A stretch of 64,000 nucleotides of DNA from Melioribacteraceae bacterium (GCA_030584085.1 CP129490.1:2885511-2949510), one strand, 5' to 3'. Shown: positions 18,026-27,135, counted from the stretch's first letter. Program-made: numbers and translations. The notes: generated from the letters alone by a model not told the origin.

Positions 18026-18105
18026 AAAACCCCGGGATTTGTCCGAAGCAAGTTGGTAAATTGTGACTTCCTTATCACTATCTTGCAGAAAAATCCCGGG
18101 GTTTT
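18026..18105. terminator. Bidirectional terminator-like hairpin with a structured 50-base loop
   Basis: Perfect 15-base arms AAAACCCCGGGATTT (18026-18040) and AAATCCCGGGGTTTT (18091-18105) lie between convergent genes, with T or A tracts on both sides. The loop is unusually long and contains inner pairs GCAAG/CTTGC (18048-18052, 18082-18086) and GTGA/TCAC (18063-18066, 18075-18078). Confidence 0.7.
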
Positions 18106-18109
18106 TAAG

Positions 18110-20377
18110 TTAAAATTCCAGACTGATACCAATTGACGGAAGTATACCAATTGAAGATGTATCATCGACTTTCATTTCTTTATAATCCCATCTGATATTT
18201 TGAATGTTGCTTCGGTTGTAAATATTCTGTATGTCTAAATAAGTTATTAAACTTAATCCGCCCAAATCCCAGCGCTTATCAACTCTTAAATCCAATGCGT
18301 GAATCGGTGGTAAAGTTTCGGTTAAATAATTGGATAAAGTTTGTGTACCGTCAAAATTATATGGCGTACTCGGTCTGCCCGAGGCATATCTGAACTTAAA
18401 AGAAACTTCCCATTCAGCATTAAAAATATATCCGCCGCTTATATTAAATATAAATTCTTGCTCGTATGTGCTGGGTCTCTCAATTCCGTCAAGAGAAGTG
18501 AAATCAGATTGAGAATAAGTTGCGCTTAGCAATCCATATAATCCTTGTCCGGTCGATCTTTTTTGAACAGAAAGCTCGACTCCCCTTGCTCTTCCATAAC
18601 CTTCGCTTATCAAAGGTTCCAATCCAAACGATTCAAAATTATCTTCCGAACCGCCATAACCCGCGCCGGTATTAGCGAGAACAAGATACGGTCTTAATGT
18701 ACTTGTAGGGTAATCTTGATAATCTTTATAAAATCCTTCCAGTTTTATTCTGATATTCTCCGATAAACGATGAGATAAGCCGAGAACGTATTGATTGACT
18801 CTTATCGCATCCAAGTTACGGTTTCCGGCAAGCAGCCAAATGTATGATGGAAATTGGTAGTAAATTCCCGTGCTGAAATTCAAACTTGTCAAATTATTAA
18901 AATTATATGCCGTGGAAAATCTCGGACTTACATAAACTTGATTTTCAATCGCATCAAAATAGTCAACACGCCCACCGAGATTAAATCTAAGTCGATTAAA
19001 AAACACATTGCTGTATTGCAGATAAGCGCCCAATTTGGTGAAGTTTTCATTTGTTACTAAATTATTTTGGGTAAGTGTATCGCCAAATGTTGTAACAAAA
19101 TTATTTGGGAATAAAACATCCGCATCAAAATTTATGAACTTTGCAGAAGCTCCGGCGTTTAATTCGGCATTAGAAGAAAGTTTGTAAACCAACTCCCCTT
19201 TTAATTCATGTTCGGCTTCTTTGGAATTATTCTTAAAGATTGGATTTAATAATGTATCATTCTGGAATGACTCAAAATTGATATAACTTCTGCTAGCGCT
19301 GAATGATAAAATTCCTTTACCGAAAAGATGGTGGTATTTAATTCCCGTTACATATTGATTTTGATCGCTTCCTAAAATTCTTGCGTTATCAAAAATATCT
19401 TCTTCATCGTTATTATTAAATTTTACTCTGTCCAGTGCTCCGATAAATAGAAATGAGAATCTGTTGGAATTATCTATATTAAAATTGTATTTGCCAAGCA
19501 AGTCATAATACTCCGGCACAAAATTGAATCCCGCCGCATTAAAAATAAAATCGAGATAACTTCTTCTCACCGAAAAAATAAAATTACTTTGATCGCCGGT
19601 TGGTCCTTCCAAATTCAATCCGAATTGTGAAGCTGAGATTGTTGCTTTACCACCAAGTCTATCATTTCTTCCATTGCGTAAATCAATATTTAGTACAGAT
19701 GAAAGTTTATCTCCGTAAAGTGAAGAGAAACCGCCGGTCGAAAAAGATACATCTTCTACAAAATCGAGATTAACAAAACTAAGTGGACCACCGGTCGCAC
19801 CTTGATTTCCGAAATGATTAATCGTGGGAAAAACAAATCCGTCAACTATGTACAAATTTTCCGAAGGTGCTCCGCCTCTAACAACTAAATCATTTCGTCC
19901 AGATGATTGTTGAGCAACACCGGGTAATACCGAAAGTGCTCGTACAACATCTTCAAATCCGCCGGGTGATCTTCTAATTTCTTCATAGGAAAACTTTTTT
20001 ATACTAGTTACTTCAGTCGGTTCTGTTTCAAATAGATCTGAAGTTACGGTAACATCATCCAATTCTAAAATGGTTTCGCTTAATTCGAAATTTACTTGTG
20101 CCGGTCTGGCTGAGTTTACAATAACATCAACACGTGTAATAGTTGAATAGCCAATCGCGCTGGCTCTTAACTGATAATTACCTATCGGTACATTACTGAT
20201 TTCATAGTTGCCATTTAAATCTGAAGCCGCGCCAAATTGCGTATCTACCACCAAAATATTGACACCCGGAATTGGCTGTTTCGTAATTTTGTCAATTACT
20301 TTGCCTACAATCTGACCAGCCGATTGAGCCAACGTCACCGAAGCCGCGAACAATAATCCAAATAATAATTTTTTCAT
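18110..20377 (-). CDS. TonB-dependent outer membrane receptor with carboxypeptidase-regulatory-like N-terminal domain
   Basis: 755 residues. A signal peptide (residues 1 to about 18) is followed by a CarboxypepD_reg-like beta-sandwich (about 22-105, GKVIDKITKQPIPGVNI...). A TonB plug follows (about 120-235, with VVRGGAPSENLYIVDG), then a beta-barrel to the C terminus. It should import a ligand across the outer membrane using TonB energy. The ligand is unknown. It lacks a paired SusD lipoprotein, so it is not a classical SusCD system. It converges with the T9SS array and is divergent from the hybrid kinase gene, sharing a 135-base AT-rich upstream region. Confidence 0.92.
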   Translation of the reverse strand: MKKLLFGLLFAASVTLAQSAGQIVGKVIDKITKQPIPGVNILVVDTQFGAASDLNGNYEISNVPIGNYQLRASAIGYSTITRVDVIVNSARPAQVNFELSETILELDDVTVTSDLFETEPTEVTSIKKFSYEEIRRSPGGFEDVVRALSVLPGVAQQSSGRNDLVVRGGAPSENLYIVDGFVFPTINHFGNQGATGGPLSFVNLDFVEDVSFSTGGFSSLYGDKLSSVLNIDLRNGRNDRLGGKATISASQFGLNLEGPTGDQSNFIFSVRRSYLDFIFNAAGFNFVPEYYDLLGKYNFNIDNSNRFSFLFIGALDRVKFNNNDEEDIFDNARILGSDQNQYVTGIKYHHLFGKGILSFSASRSYINFESFQNDTLLNPIFKNNSKEAEHELKGELVYKLSSNAELNAGASAKFINFDADVLFPNNFVTTFGDTLTQNNLVTNENFTKLGAYLQYSNVFFNRLRFNLGGRVDYFDAIENQVYVSPRFSTAYNFNNLTSLNFSTGIYYQFPSYIWLLAGNRNLDAIRVNQYVLGLSHRLSENIRIKLEGFYKDYQDYPTSTLRPYLVLANTGAGYGGSEDNFESFGLEPLISEGYGRARGVELSVQKRSTGQGLYGLLSATYSQSDFTSLDGIERPSTYEQEFIFNISGGYIFNAEWEVSFKFRYASGRPSTPYNFDGTQTLSNYLTETLPPIHALDLRVDKRWDLGGLSLITYLDIQNIYNRSNIQNIRWDYKEMKVDDTSSIGILPSIGISLEF

Positions 20378-20512
20378 TTTATCCTTTTGTTTTTCAAGAA
20401 ATAGAACAATCTAAACTAATTTAAAGTTTCGTAATTATAAAAAAGTGCAGATTGCTGAATTATAATACTTATTAGTATATTTAGTAATTCAAACAATTCT
20501 TAAAAAGACTGC

Positions 20513-22063
20513 ATGGGCGTTGATCTCGAAAAATTAAAAAAATTAGCAAAAGACGATGATTCTTTTGAAGAATTAGTCGATTTAATTAGAATCAGCAATG
20601 ATAAATCCTTCCCGGTAAACATGGAACTGAAGGATTTCTTTTTTATAGAACGGGACAGAAAATCACCGAAGAAATTTTCTATTTCAGCTTCAGTTAAAGA
20701 TACCCTAGGATATACGTCCGAAGAAATAGAAAAAATGCCGGGAGGAATTTTCTCGCTTATTTTTGACGAAGATACTTCCTTGGTTAAAAGAAATATTGGT
20801 GAGTTTGAAACTAATCCGAAAAAGAAATCCATGCAGCATATTTACCGAATTTTAGATAAGGAACAAAAACCGAAATGGATTAAAGAATCCATATATGTTG
20901 ACCGCGATGAGCATGGAAGAATCTTAAAACATTTCTCCATTTTTTGTGACATCAATTCGATAAAAGAAAATGAAGAAGAATTTAAAACCAAAGCTGAACA
21001 TCTTCGCGAAATAAATCAAGCAAAAGATAGATTTATCTCCATCGTTTCTCATGATTTACGCGCGCCTTTTACAAGTTTGCTGGGATTCTCGGAAATACTT
21101 TTAAATGAGAACGAGCTTTCCGATGAAGAAAAACAAGAATACTTAACTTACATTTATGATGCTTCTCAAAATCAGCTTCAGTTAATTAATTACTTGTTGG
21201 AATGGTCACGGTTGCAAACTGGTAGAATTCAAATGGAAATCAAGCGTTTGAATTTACGTTTGGTAGTTTCTACATGTATAGCTACTTTAATCGGCAACGC
21301 TATTAGAAAAGATATTGAACTCAAACAAGATATTCCCGAAGATATATTTATTCACGCGGATGAAAAACTAATTTCTCAAGCAATTACGAATCTGTTAAGT
21401 AATGCTCTTAAATTTACGCCTAAAGGAAAGTCCGTAACCGTAACTGTAGAGAAATTTAAAATCGGAATGATAGAATTAATTGTTAAAGACCAGGGAAGAG
21501 GAATTGCGGAAAAGGATCAAGAGAAAATTTTTAGGATCGATCAGAAATTTACCTTGGAAGGAACTGATGGCGAAAAAGGAAGCGGACTCGGATTAACTCT
21601 GGTAAAAGAAATTGTTGAAAAACATAAAGGTGAAATTTGGTTTTACTCTAAACTTGATGAAGGAACAGAATTTCACGTAACAATACCCGAAGCAAAAAAT
21701 ATTATTCTACTTGTTGAAGATGATGAATCCATGATGGAACTTTATAACAAGTCAATTGATAAAGCTTTGTCCGGCTATGAAGTTCTTAGATCTAAAAACG
21801 GTTACGAAGCGATGAGCATAATTATGAATTCGCTTCCGACGATTGTTATTACTGATCATGACATGCCGTTGATGAACGGTTATCAATTAGTCGAAGCAAT
21901 TCGAAAACGTGACAAAAATTTTTCAATTCCAATATTAGTTATTTCTGCTAAGATGAATGAAGAATTGCAGACCAAATATGAACGACTCGGAGTTCTTAAA
22001 ATTCTTCACAAACCAATTGAGCAAGAAGAACTTGTAAATTCACTAAAGGAAATTATTGTTTGA
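20513..22063 (+). CDS. Hybrid histidine kinase (PAS-HisKA-HATPase-receiver)
   Basis: 516 residues with no transmembrane segment. A PAS domain spans about 45-155. The HisKA motif SHDLRAPF carries His180. The HATPase has N-box NLLSNA (about 293-298), DQGRG and GSGLGL (356-361). A C-terminal receiver starts at about 396 with acidic EDD, phospho-acceptor Asp448 (TDHDMP) and a conserved lysine in HKP. The receiver may act as a phosphate sink or pass phosphate to another protein. It is the first gene of a six-gene operon; the following start lies one base after its stop codon. The start (ATG at 20513) has no strong Shine-Dalgarno sequence. Confidence 0.92.
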   Translation: MGVDLEKLKKLAKDDDSFEELVDLIRISNDKSFPVNMELKDFFFIERDRKSPKKFSISASVKDTLGYTSEEIEKMPGGIFSLIFDEDTSLVKRNIGEFETNPKKKSMQHIYRILDKEQKPKWIKESIYVDRDEHGRILKHFSIFCDINSIKENEEEFKTKAEHLREINQAKDRFISIVSHDLRAPFTSLLGFSEILLNENELSDEEKQEYLTYIYDASQNQLQLINYLLEWSRLQTGRIQMEIKRLNLRLVVSTCIATLIGNAIRKDIELKQDIPEDIFIHADEKLISQAITNLLSNALKFTPKGKSVTVTVEKFKIGMIELIVKDQGRGIAEKDQEKIFRIDQKFTLEGTDGEKGSGLGLTLVKEIVEKHKGEIWFYSKLDEGTEFHVTIPEAKNIILLVEDDESMMELYNKSIDKALSGYEVLRSKNGYEAMSIIMNSLPTIVITDHDMPLMNGYQLVEAIRKRDKNFSIPILVISAKMNEELQTKYERLGVLKILHKPIEQEELVNSLKEIIV

Positions 22064-22064
22064 T

Positions 22065-22619
22065 ATGCATCAAACCGCAGAAAATAATATGATTATCAAT
22101 CCAAAAATTTCTTTACAAAAATCTTGGTTCGCACTATATACCAAACCGAGACACGAATTTAAAGCAAAAGAATATTTAGATAGTATTGAACTGGAATCCT
22201 ATCTTCCTACAATCACAACAGTCAGAAAATGGAGTGATCGCAAAAAGAAAGTAACCGAACCTTTATTTAAAGGATATATTTTTGTCAATTGTAATGAATT
22301 AGAACGCTTTGACGCACTTCAACACGAAGCCATTATAAATACAATCTGCTTTGAAGGTAAACCGGCAAAAATTCCTGATTGGCAAATTGAAAATCTCCAA
22401 AAAATGCTGGCGGAAAATCATTCTGTAATTGTCGGTGACATGCTATGCGAAGGTACAAAAGTTAAAATTGTAGAAGGACCATTTGCCGGTGTTGAAGGAA
22501 TTGTTTGTCAGACGGACGACCGCGGTAAAATTTTCGGGATTACAATTGACTTGCTGCGCCGTTCGGTAATTGTTCGTCTTCCAAAAGAAAGTATTGTTAA
22601 AGAAATAAAGCAAAGTTAA
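22065..22619 (+). CDS. NusG-family specialised transcription antitermination factor (UpxY/RfaH/LoaP-like)
   Basis: About 184 residues with an NGN domain from WFALYTKPRHEFKA to about residue 110 and a C-terminal KOW segment (GTKVKIVEGPFAGVEGIV). This is the layout of NusG paralogues that bind RNA polymerase and suppress pausing or termination on selected long operons. Such paralogues usually sit at the head of polysaccharide or secondary-metabolite operons; here it is the second gene of an operon with a hybrid kinase and regulatory enzymes. An in-frame TTG at 22056 and an ATG at 22089 are alternative starts; AAGGA upstream favours the ATG at 22065. Housekeeping NusG is normally next to rplK, which is not here. 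Confidence 0.85.
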   Translation: MHQTAENNMIINPKISLQKSWFALYTKPRHEFKAKEYLDSIELESYLPTITTVRKWSDRKKKVTEPLFKGYIFVNCNELERFDALQHEAIINTICFEGKPAKIPDWQIENLQKMLAENHSVIVGDMLCEGTKVKIVEGPFAGVEGIVCQTDDRGKIFGITIDLLRRSVIVRLPKESIVKEIKQS

Positions 22620-22620
22620 A

Positions 22621-23610
22621 ATGAAACAGAAAGAACTTATCGAAATACAAACCGGCGAAAACATAAACCACTTTTTTATTCTGTTAAAATTAGAAGAAAG
22701 AACAACGAAAACCGGTAAACCATTTTTAAATCTTGAGCTTCGCGATAAATCATCTTTGATTAGCGCAAAAGTTTGGGACGGATTTGATGATTTTCAAAAA
22801 TCTGCAGAACCCGGTAAAGTCGTGAAAGTTACCGGACAAATGGAAGAATTCAATAATTCACCTCAGATAAAAGTTTCCTCAATTCGCATTGCAACTAAAA
22901 ATGATGATGTGAATCCAAGTGATTTTATGCCTAAGTCTTCACACAACTTTGAAGAGATGGTGAAGGAACTTGAGAAAAGAATTTCACAAATAAAAAATGA
23001 ACATCTCAAACAGCTAATTAATAAAATTCTTTCCGGTGAAAACTATGCAAAATATAAACACGTACCTGCCGGTAAAGCTTGGCATCATGCTTATGTGCAT
23101 GGATTAATTGAGCACACTTTAGAGATTATTAAAATTTGTGATTTAATGAGTGATATTCACCCGGAAATTAATAGAGATTTATTGGTATGCGGTGCAATAC
23201 TTCATGACTTCGGCAAAACAAAGGAATTGAATTATGAAACCAATTTCGATTATACTGATTCCGGCAAATTACTTGGACATATCGTAATAGCTGCAATTGA
23301 AATTGAGAAAGCCGCCTCAACTATTAAAGATTTTCCTCTTGATCTTAAAGAACATTTGATTCACTTGGTATTGAGTCACCAAGGTAAACTTGAGCAAGCT
23401 TCTCCGGTAGTTCCTAAAACATTAGAAGCGATTACACTTTATCACGCGGATGAATTGAGTGCAAAATCTAATGCGTATAAATATGCAATCAAGCTGGATG
23501 AAAACAAAGGTGAGAACTGGACAAGATTCCAACAACTTGCCGGTACTGCTATCTTCATTCCTGACAAAGAAAAATTAACAGAAGAACAAGAAACTCTATT
23601 TGATAACTAA
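22621..23610 (+). CDS. YhaM-type 3'-5' exoribonuclease (OB-fold + HD domain)
   Basis: 329 residues. An N-terminal OB-fold nucleic-acid-binding domain covers about 15-95, joined by a charged linker to an HD hydrolase domain. Metal-binding residues are visible as HHAYVHGLIEHT (His155, His156, His165) and the HD pair His195-Asp196 in ILHDFGK. Members of the YhaM family degrade RNA or single-stranded DNA from the 3' end in the cytoplasm. The length is close to that of B. subtilis YhaM. It begins one base after the stop of the NusG-like gene, so the two are cotranscribed. The assignment to the family is firm; the substrate is not. Confidence 0.85.
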   Translation: MKQKELIEIQTGENINHFFILLKLEERTTKTGKPFLNLELRDKSSLISAKVWDGFDDFQKSAEPGKVVKVTGQMEEFNNSPQIKVSSIRIATKNDDVNPSDFMPKSSHNFEEMVKELEKRISQIKNEHLKQLINKILSGENYAKYKHVPAGKAWHHAYVHGLIEHTLEIIKICDLMSDIHPEINRDLLVCGAILHDFGKTKELNYETNFDYTDSGKLLGHIVIAAIEIEKAASTIKDFPLDLKEHLIHLVLSHQGKLEQASPVVPKTLEAITLYHADELSAKSNAYKYAIKLDENKGENWTRFQQLAGTAIFIPDKEKLTEEQETLFDN

Positions 23611-23623
23611 TAAGGACGGCATT

Positions 23624-24403
23624 ATGAAAAGAATATCTTTTCTACTAACTATGCTCATTTTCCTTTTCACTTCTCTCACCTATTCTCAAACAGTTGAAAA
23701 ATATATCTCTGAAGGAGATTCTCTCTACAAAATATTTGATAATGAAGGCGCATTAAAAATCTTTAAAGCAGCTGACGAAAAATACCCCGATAACTGGGAA
23801 ATTCTATGGCGATTAAGTCGAACATACGTTGATATAGGCGAACATATGCCTACTTCAACAAGCAAACAAGAAGATGAACAATTAGCGATATATGAATTGT
23901 CAGTTAAGTATGCCGATCGAGCAATTGAAAAAGCTCCTGATAAATCTATAACTTGGTTAAGACGAGCAATTGCCAACGGAAGAATTGCTCTTTTCAAAGG
24001 TGTATTTTCTGTTGGTGCGGTAGTTGATCAAGTAAGAGACGATTGTGAAAAAGCAATTTCACTTGGTAACGGAGGTAATGAAGTTCAAGGCGTTGCTCAT
24101 TATGTTTTGGGAAGAACACACGATAAAATTTCAGATAAATGGTCTGTCGCGCGCGCTGCTCTCGGTTTAGGTTGGGCTGATTATGAAATTGGAATGAAAC
24201 ACTATGCTAAAGCTGTTGAACTTTATCCGAATTTTATGATGATCTATCTAGATTATGCAAAAGCCTTCATGGAAGAAGATGATTGGGCAGATGCAAAAAA
24301 AATGTTGGAGAAAGCTTTGAAGTGTCCAATTATTGATGAAGATGATGAACAGCGATTAGTTGAAGCGAAAGAATTACTCGAAAAAGTAAAAAAAGAATTA
24401 TAA
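23624..24403 (+). CDS. Exported TPR protein, RMDN-like
   Basis: 259 residues from the ATG at 23624, which has AAGGA upstream and opens a signal peptide (KRISFLLTMLIFLFTSLTYSQ). The frame is open from 23600 but that extension would precede the signal. The mature protein consists of helical tetratricopeptide-like repeats (about 25-255). The central region around ALFKG ... HYVLGR resembles the regulator-of-microtubule-dynamics (RMDN) TPR family, whose bacterial members have no known function. It is probably periplasmic. It sits between a nuclease and a sirtuin in the operon, so its link with these cytoplasmic enzymes is unclear. Confidence 0.75.
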   Translation: MKRISFLLTMLIFLFTSLTYSQTVEKYISEGDSLYKIFDNEGALKIFKAADEKYPDNWEILWRLSRTYVDIGEHMPTSTSKQEDEQLAIYELSVKYADRAIEKAPDKSITWLRRAIANGRIALFKGVFSVGAVVDQVRDDCEKAISLGNGGNEVQGVAHYVLGRTHDKISDKWSVARAALGLGWADYEIGMKHYAKAVELYPNFMMIYLDYAKAFMEEDDWADAKKMLEKALKCPIIDEDDEQRLVEAKELLEKVKKEL

Positions 24404-25156
24404 ATGAATGAATTCCCAATTCCGTCCGAATTAGTTGAGAAATTAAAATCGGCAGAGAATATTGTTTTCTATTCTGGTGCCGGAATATCAGCAGAAAGCG
24501 GAGTCCCGACTTTTCGCGGTAAAGATGGAATCTGGAATAAACTTAAACCGGAGGAACTTGCAAACTTTAACGCGTTCCTCCGGAATTCCGATATGGTTTG
24601 GGAATGGTATCAATACAGAAGAAAAATTGTAAGAGAAGCTAAACCAAATCCCGGACATCTAGCAATTGCTGAATTTGAAATGTATTACCCAAATGTTACT
24701 GTTGTAACACAAAATGTTGATAATTTACATAAACGTGCCGGAAGTAAAAAGATATACGAACTTCACGGTAATATAGAAAGAAATTATTGCATCGATTGTA
24801 AAAAATGGTACAACGATGTTCCGATTAGCGATGAAAAAAAAGGTGCGATTAAATGTAGTTGCGGCGGACTTATTCGTCCCGATGTAGTTTGGTTTGGTGA
24901 ATATTTACCCGAAGATGAATTCAAAAATTCAGAATGGGAAGCCGGTAAAAGTGATATATGTTTTGTTGTCGGCACTTCGGCAATTGTTTATCCGGCTGCT
25001 TATATTCCTATTACAGCTTTACAAGCCGGTTCTTATTTAGTTGAAGTAAACATTGAGCCGACTGAATTCACTAAAAACGCACATCATTCATTTTTTGGAG
25101 AAGCCGGGAAAGTACTGCCGGAAATTTTGAGTAAGGTAAAAGAACTCAAAAAATAG
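24404..25156 (+). CDS. cobB: Sirtuin NAD-dependent lysine deacylase, class III (CobB/SIRT5-like)
   Basis: 250 residues. The NAD-binding motif GAGISAESGVPTFR is at 25-38, TQNVDNLH at 102-109, and the catalytic base His121 in ELHGN. A zinc ribbon has Cys129, Cys132, Cys151 and Cys153. The Tyr69-x-x-Arg72 pair in WYQYR matches the acyl-pocket residues of SIRT5 and CobB, predicting removal of succinyl or similar acidic groups as well as acetyl. The ATG follows the upstream stop with no gap. Its own TAG stop is directly followed, in the same frame, by the PP2C phosphatase gene. Confidence 0.93.
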   Translation: MNEFPIPSELVEKLKSAENIVFYSGAGISAESGVPTFRGKDGIWNKLKPEELANFNAFLRNSDMVWEWYQYRRKIVREAKPNPGHLAIAEFEMYYPNVTVVTQNVDNLHKRAGSKKIYELHGNIERNYCIDCKKWYNDVPISDEKKGAIKCSCGGLIRPDVVWFGEYLPEDEFKNSEWEAGKSDICFVVGTSAIVYPAAYIPITALQAGSYLVEVNIEPTEFTKNAHHSFFGEAGKVLPEILSKVKELKK

Positions 25157-26569
25157 TTGGGAAAGAAAATCGATTTAAATAGATCAAATAAATCCGGTTC
25201 ACAATTAGATTTACCTGAATTTTCTATAAACCGGTTCACACTTTCATTCAAAGATGAGAAACTCAACAAAGAGTTTGGTGATCATCTAATTATCAAATCT
25301 CTTAATCTCGTTAGAGGTTCAATCTTTCTAGCCGCTTTTTTGTATGCTCTCTTTGATATATTAGATAAAGTTGTTATTCCGGACGCGACCGAAAAAGTTT
25401 TCGTCGTCAGAATTATAAGTATTTTCTTCTTCTTTGTAATAATTGCCTTGACCTTCACACCACTTAAAAAATATTTGCAATTTTTAATGGGATTGGTTGT
25501 GCTGCTCGGCGGGTCAGGTATAATTGTAATGATTATCATTTCGGAATCTTATGGCGGACAAAATTATTACGCCGGTATTTTATTAGCTATAATTTATGCT
25601 CATTCACTTTTAAGACTCAGATTTATCTATGCGTCGATGGTAACATGGGTTGTTGTTCTTATTTACGCGTTGTCAACTATTTTACTTCACGTTACACCAA
25701 TTCACGTTTTTATAAATAATGTGTTCTTTCTTGCCTCGGCTAATATTTTGGGAATGTTTGCAAGCTATAGTCTCGAATACTATATGCGAACAGTCTTTTG
25801 GCAAAACAGAATTTTAGAATTAAAGAGTAAAGAACTTGAGATTGAACACAAACGAAAAAGTGACGAACTCGAAGCAGCGAGAAACATTCAGCTTGCAATG
25901 TTACCGCAAGTACTGCCGATAATGAAAAACGCGGAGATTGCCGTAAAGATGGAAACTGCTTCGGAAATCGGCGGTGACTATTATGATTTCGTATTTGATA
26001 ATGACATTTTCAGATTTGTAATTGGAGATGCAACCGGGCATGGAGCTAATGCCGGTGCAATGGTAACTGCAACTAAAACAATTTTCAGTAACTATGGTTC
26101 AATTCTGGATCCAACAGATTTTTTACAAAAAGCAAACGAAAGAGTTAAACAAATTCGTTTACCCAAACTTTTTATGTCACTTGCTGCCGGAAAGTTAGTG
26201 GAAAATAAACTGGAAATTAGTGGTGCTGGGATTCCTCCATTACTTATAATAAATAAAACCAAGAATACATTAGAAGAATTTCCATTAAAAGGCTTGCCGC
26301 TTGGTCTGAATCCAAATATTCCTTACAGCAATATGATTATTGATCTGAATAAAGATGACCATTTAGTTTTTATGACCGACGGATTACCCGAATTATTTAA
26401 TTCTCAAAATGAAATGCTAGGTATGGAAAGGATAAAATCAAGATTACTTTCAAGCAGTTTTAACGGTGCCGAATCTTTACTTAATTTATTACTTGAAACT
26501 GCTAATGATTGGAAAGGAGATCATCCTCTGCAAGATGATGTAACATTACTTGTTATTAAAATGAAATAA
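25157..26569 (+). CDS. Membrane-anchored PP2C-type (SpoIIE/RsbU) serine phosphatase
   Basis: 470 residues if translation begins at the TTG at 25157, the first codon after the sirtuin stop. No ATG or GTG occurs in the next ninety or so codons. Residues about 52-215 form about six transmembrane segments. A short coiled coil (LKSKELEIEHKRKSDELEAA) leads into a SpoIIE phosphatase domain with EIGGDYYDF (about 271-279) and GDATGHG (about 290-296), which provide the metal-binding aspartates, and FMTDGLPE near the C terminus. Relatives dephosphorylate anti-anti-sigma factors in partner-switching pathways. A STAS-like candidate partner lies 6 kb away (32842-33222), but no direct neighbour supports this. 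Confidence 0.85.
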   Translation: MGKKIDLNRSNKSGSQLDLPEFSINRFTLSFKDEKLNKEFGDHLIIKSLNLVRGSIFLAAFLYALFDILDKVVIPDATEKVFVVRIISIFFFFVIIALTFTPLKKYLQFLMGLVVLLGGSGIIVMIIISESYGGQNYYAGILLAIIYAHSLLRLRFIYASMVTWVVVLIYALSTILLHVTPIHVFINNVFFLASANILGMFASYSLEYYMRTVFWQNRILELKSKELEIEHKRKSDELEAARNIQLAMLPQVLPIMKNAEIAVKMETASEIGGDYYDFVFDNDIFRFVIGDATGHGANAGAMVTATKTIFSNYGSILDPTDFLQKANERVKQIRLPKLFMSLAAGKLVENKLEISGAGIPPLLIINKTKNTLEEFPLKGLPLGLNPNIPYSNMIIDLNKDDHLVFMTDGLPELFNSQNEMLGMERIKSRLLSSSFNGAESLLNLLLETANDWKGDHPLQDDVTLLVIKMK

Positions 26570-26587
26570 ACTGTCTCTTCGGAAAAA

Positions 26588-26720
26588 TCCTAAATTCGAA
26601 GCACTAAATTCTAAACAAATTCAAAATTCAAATCAAACAAGCACAAAACTAATTTCCCGGTTTGGGATTTCGGATTTATTGCTTCAATATTGTTTAGTAT
26701 TTCGAAATTAAGATTTAGGA
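26588..26720. repeat. AT-rich imperfect palindromic repeat
   Basis: TCCTAAA at 26588-26594 is mirrored by TTTAGGA at 26714-26720. Further inside, TTCGAAGCACTAAATTCTAAACAA on the left pairs imperfectly with TTGTTTAGTATTTCGAAATTA on the right. It fills the gap between the phosphatase stop and the queD stop and may act as a terminator for both. It looks like a widely dispersed repeat of AT-rich genomes (recognition only). Confidence 0.6.
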
Positions 26721-26721
26721 T

Positions 26722-27135
26722 TTACAACTCAAGTTCATCTTCAGCGTAAGTCTTTTCTGTTTCGTAAACTCTTATTTTTATTTTTTTTATTCGATCGGAA
26801 GTAATTCGTTCTTTTATTTTCGTTAATAAATGTAGAGTAATATTCTCTGCTGTCGTTTCAAAAGGAACTACAACTTTTTTGGAATTTAGTTTAACAAGAA
26901 AATCAATTACTTCTTTATCGGAATCTTTTACCATGAAAGAATGATCAAGTTCATCAATAATTGGAGAAATGATTTCTGAGACATCGTAATAATCTATTAC
27001 CATTCCGTTTTCATCCAAGTCGCCTTCAATCTCAATGCGCATTTTGTAAGTATGACCGTGAATGTTTTTACATTTACCGGAATGGAACGGAAGTCTATGT
27101 CCCATTTCCCATTTAAACTCTTTAGAAATTTTCAT
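26722..27135 (-). CDS. queD: 6-carboxy-5,6,7,8-tetrahydropterin synthase QueD
   Basis: 137 residues of the T-fold family. Zinc ligands His13, His26 and His28 (GH ... HGHTY), catalytic Cys22 and the Asp64-His65 pair (LDHSF) are all present. The substrate-anchoring glutamate is in YETEKTYAE near the C terminus. It converts dihydroneopterin triphosphate to carboxytetrahydropterin, the second step from GTP to the queuosine precursor preQ0. Its start overlaps the stop of queE by one base (TAATG), so the two are one operon, making consecutive steps of the pathway. Confidence 0.95.
   Translation of the reverse strand: MKISKEFKWEMGHRLPFHSGKCKNIHGHTYKMRIEIEGDLDENGMVIDYYDVSEIISPIIDELDHSFMVKDSDKEVIDFLVKLNSKKVVVPFETTAENITLHLLTKIKERITSDRIKKIKIRVYETEKTYAEDELEL

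Noticed and set aside
18110-20377. The TonB receptor as the SusC part of a SusCD pair
   Set aside because: No SusD-like lipoprotein gene is adjacent, and its N-terminal layout is that of general TonB receptors.
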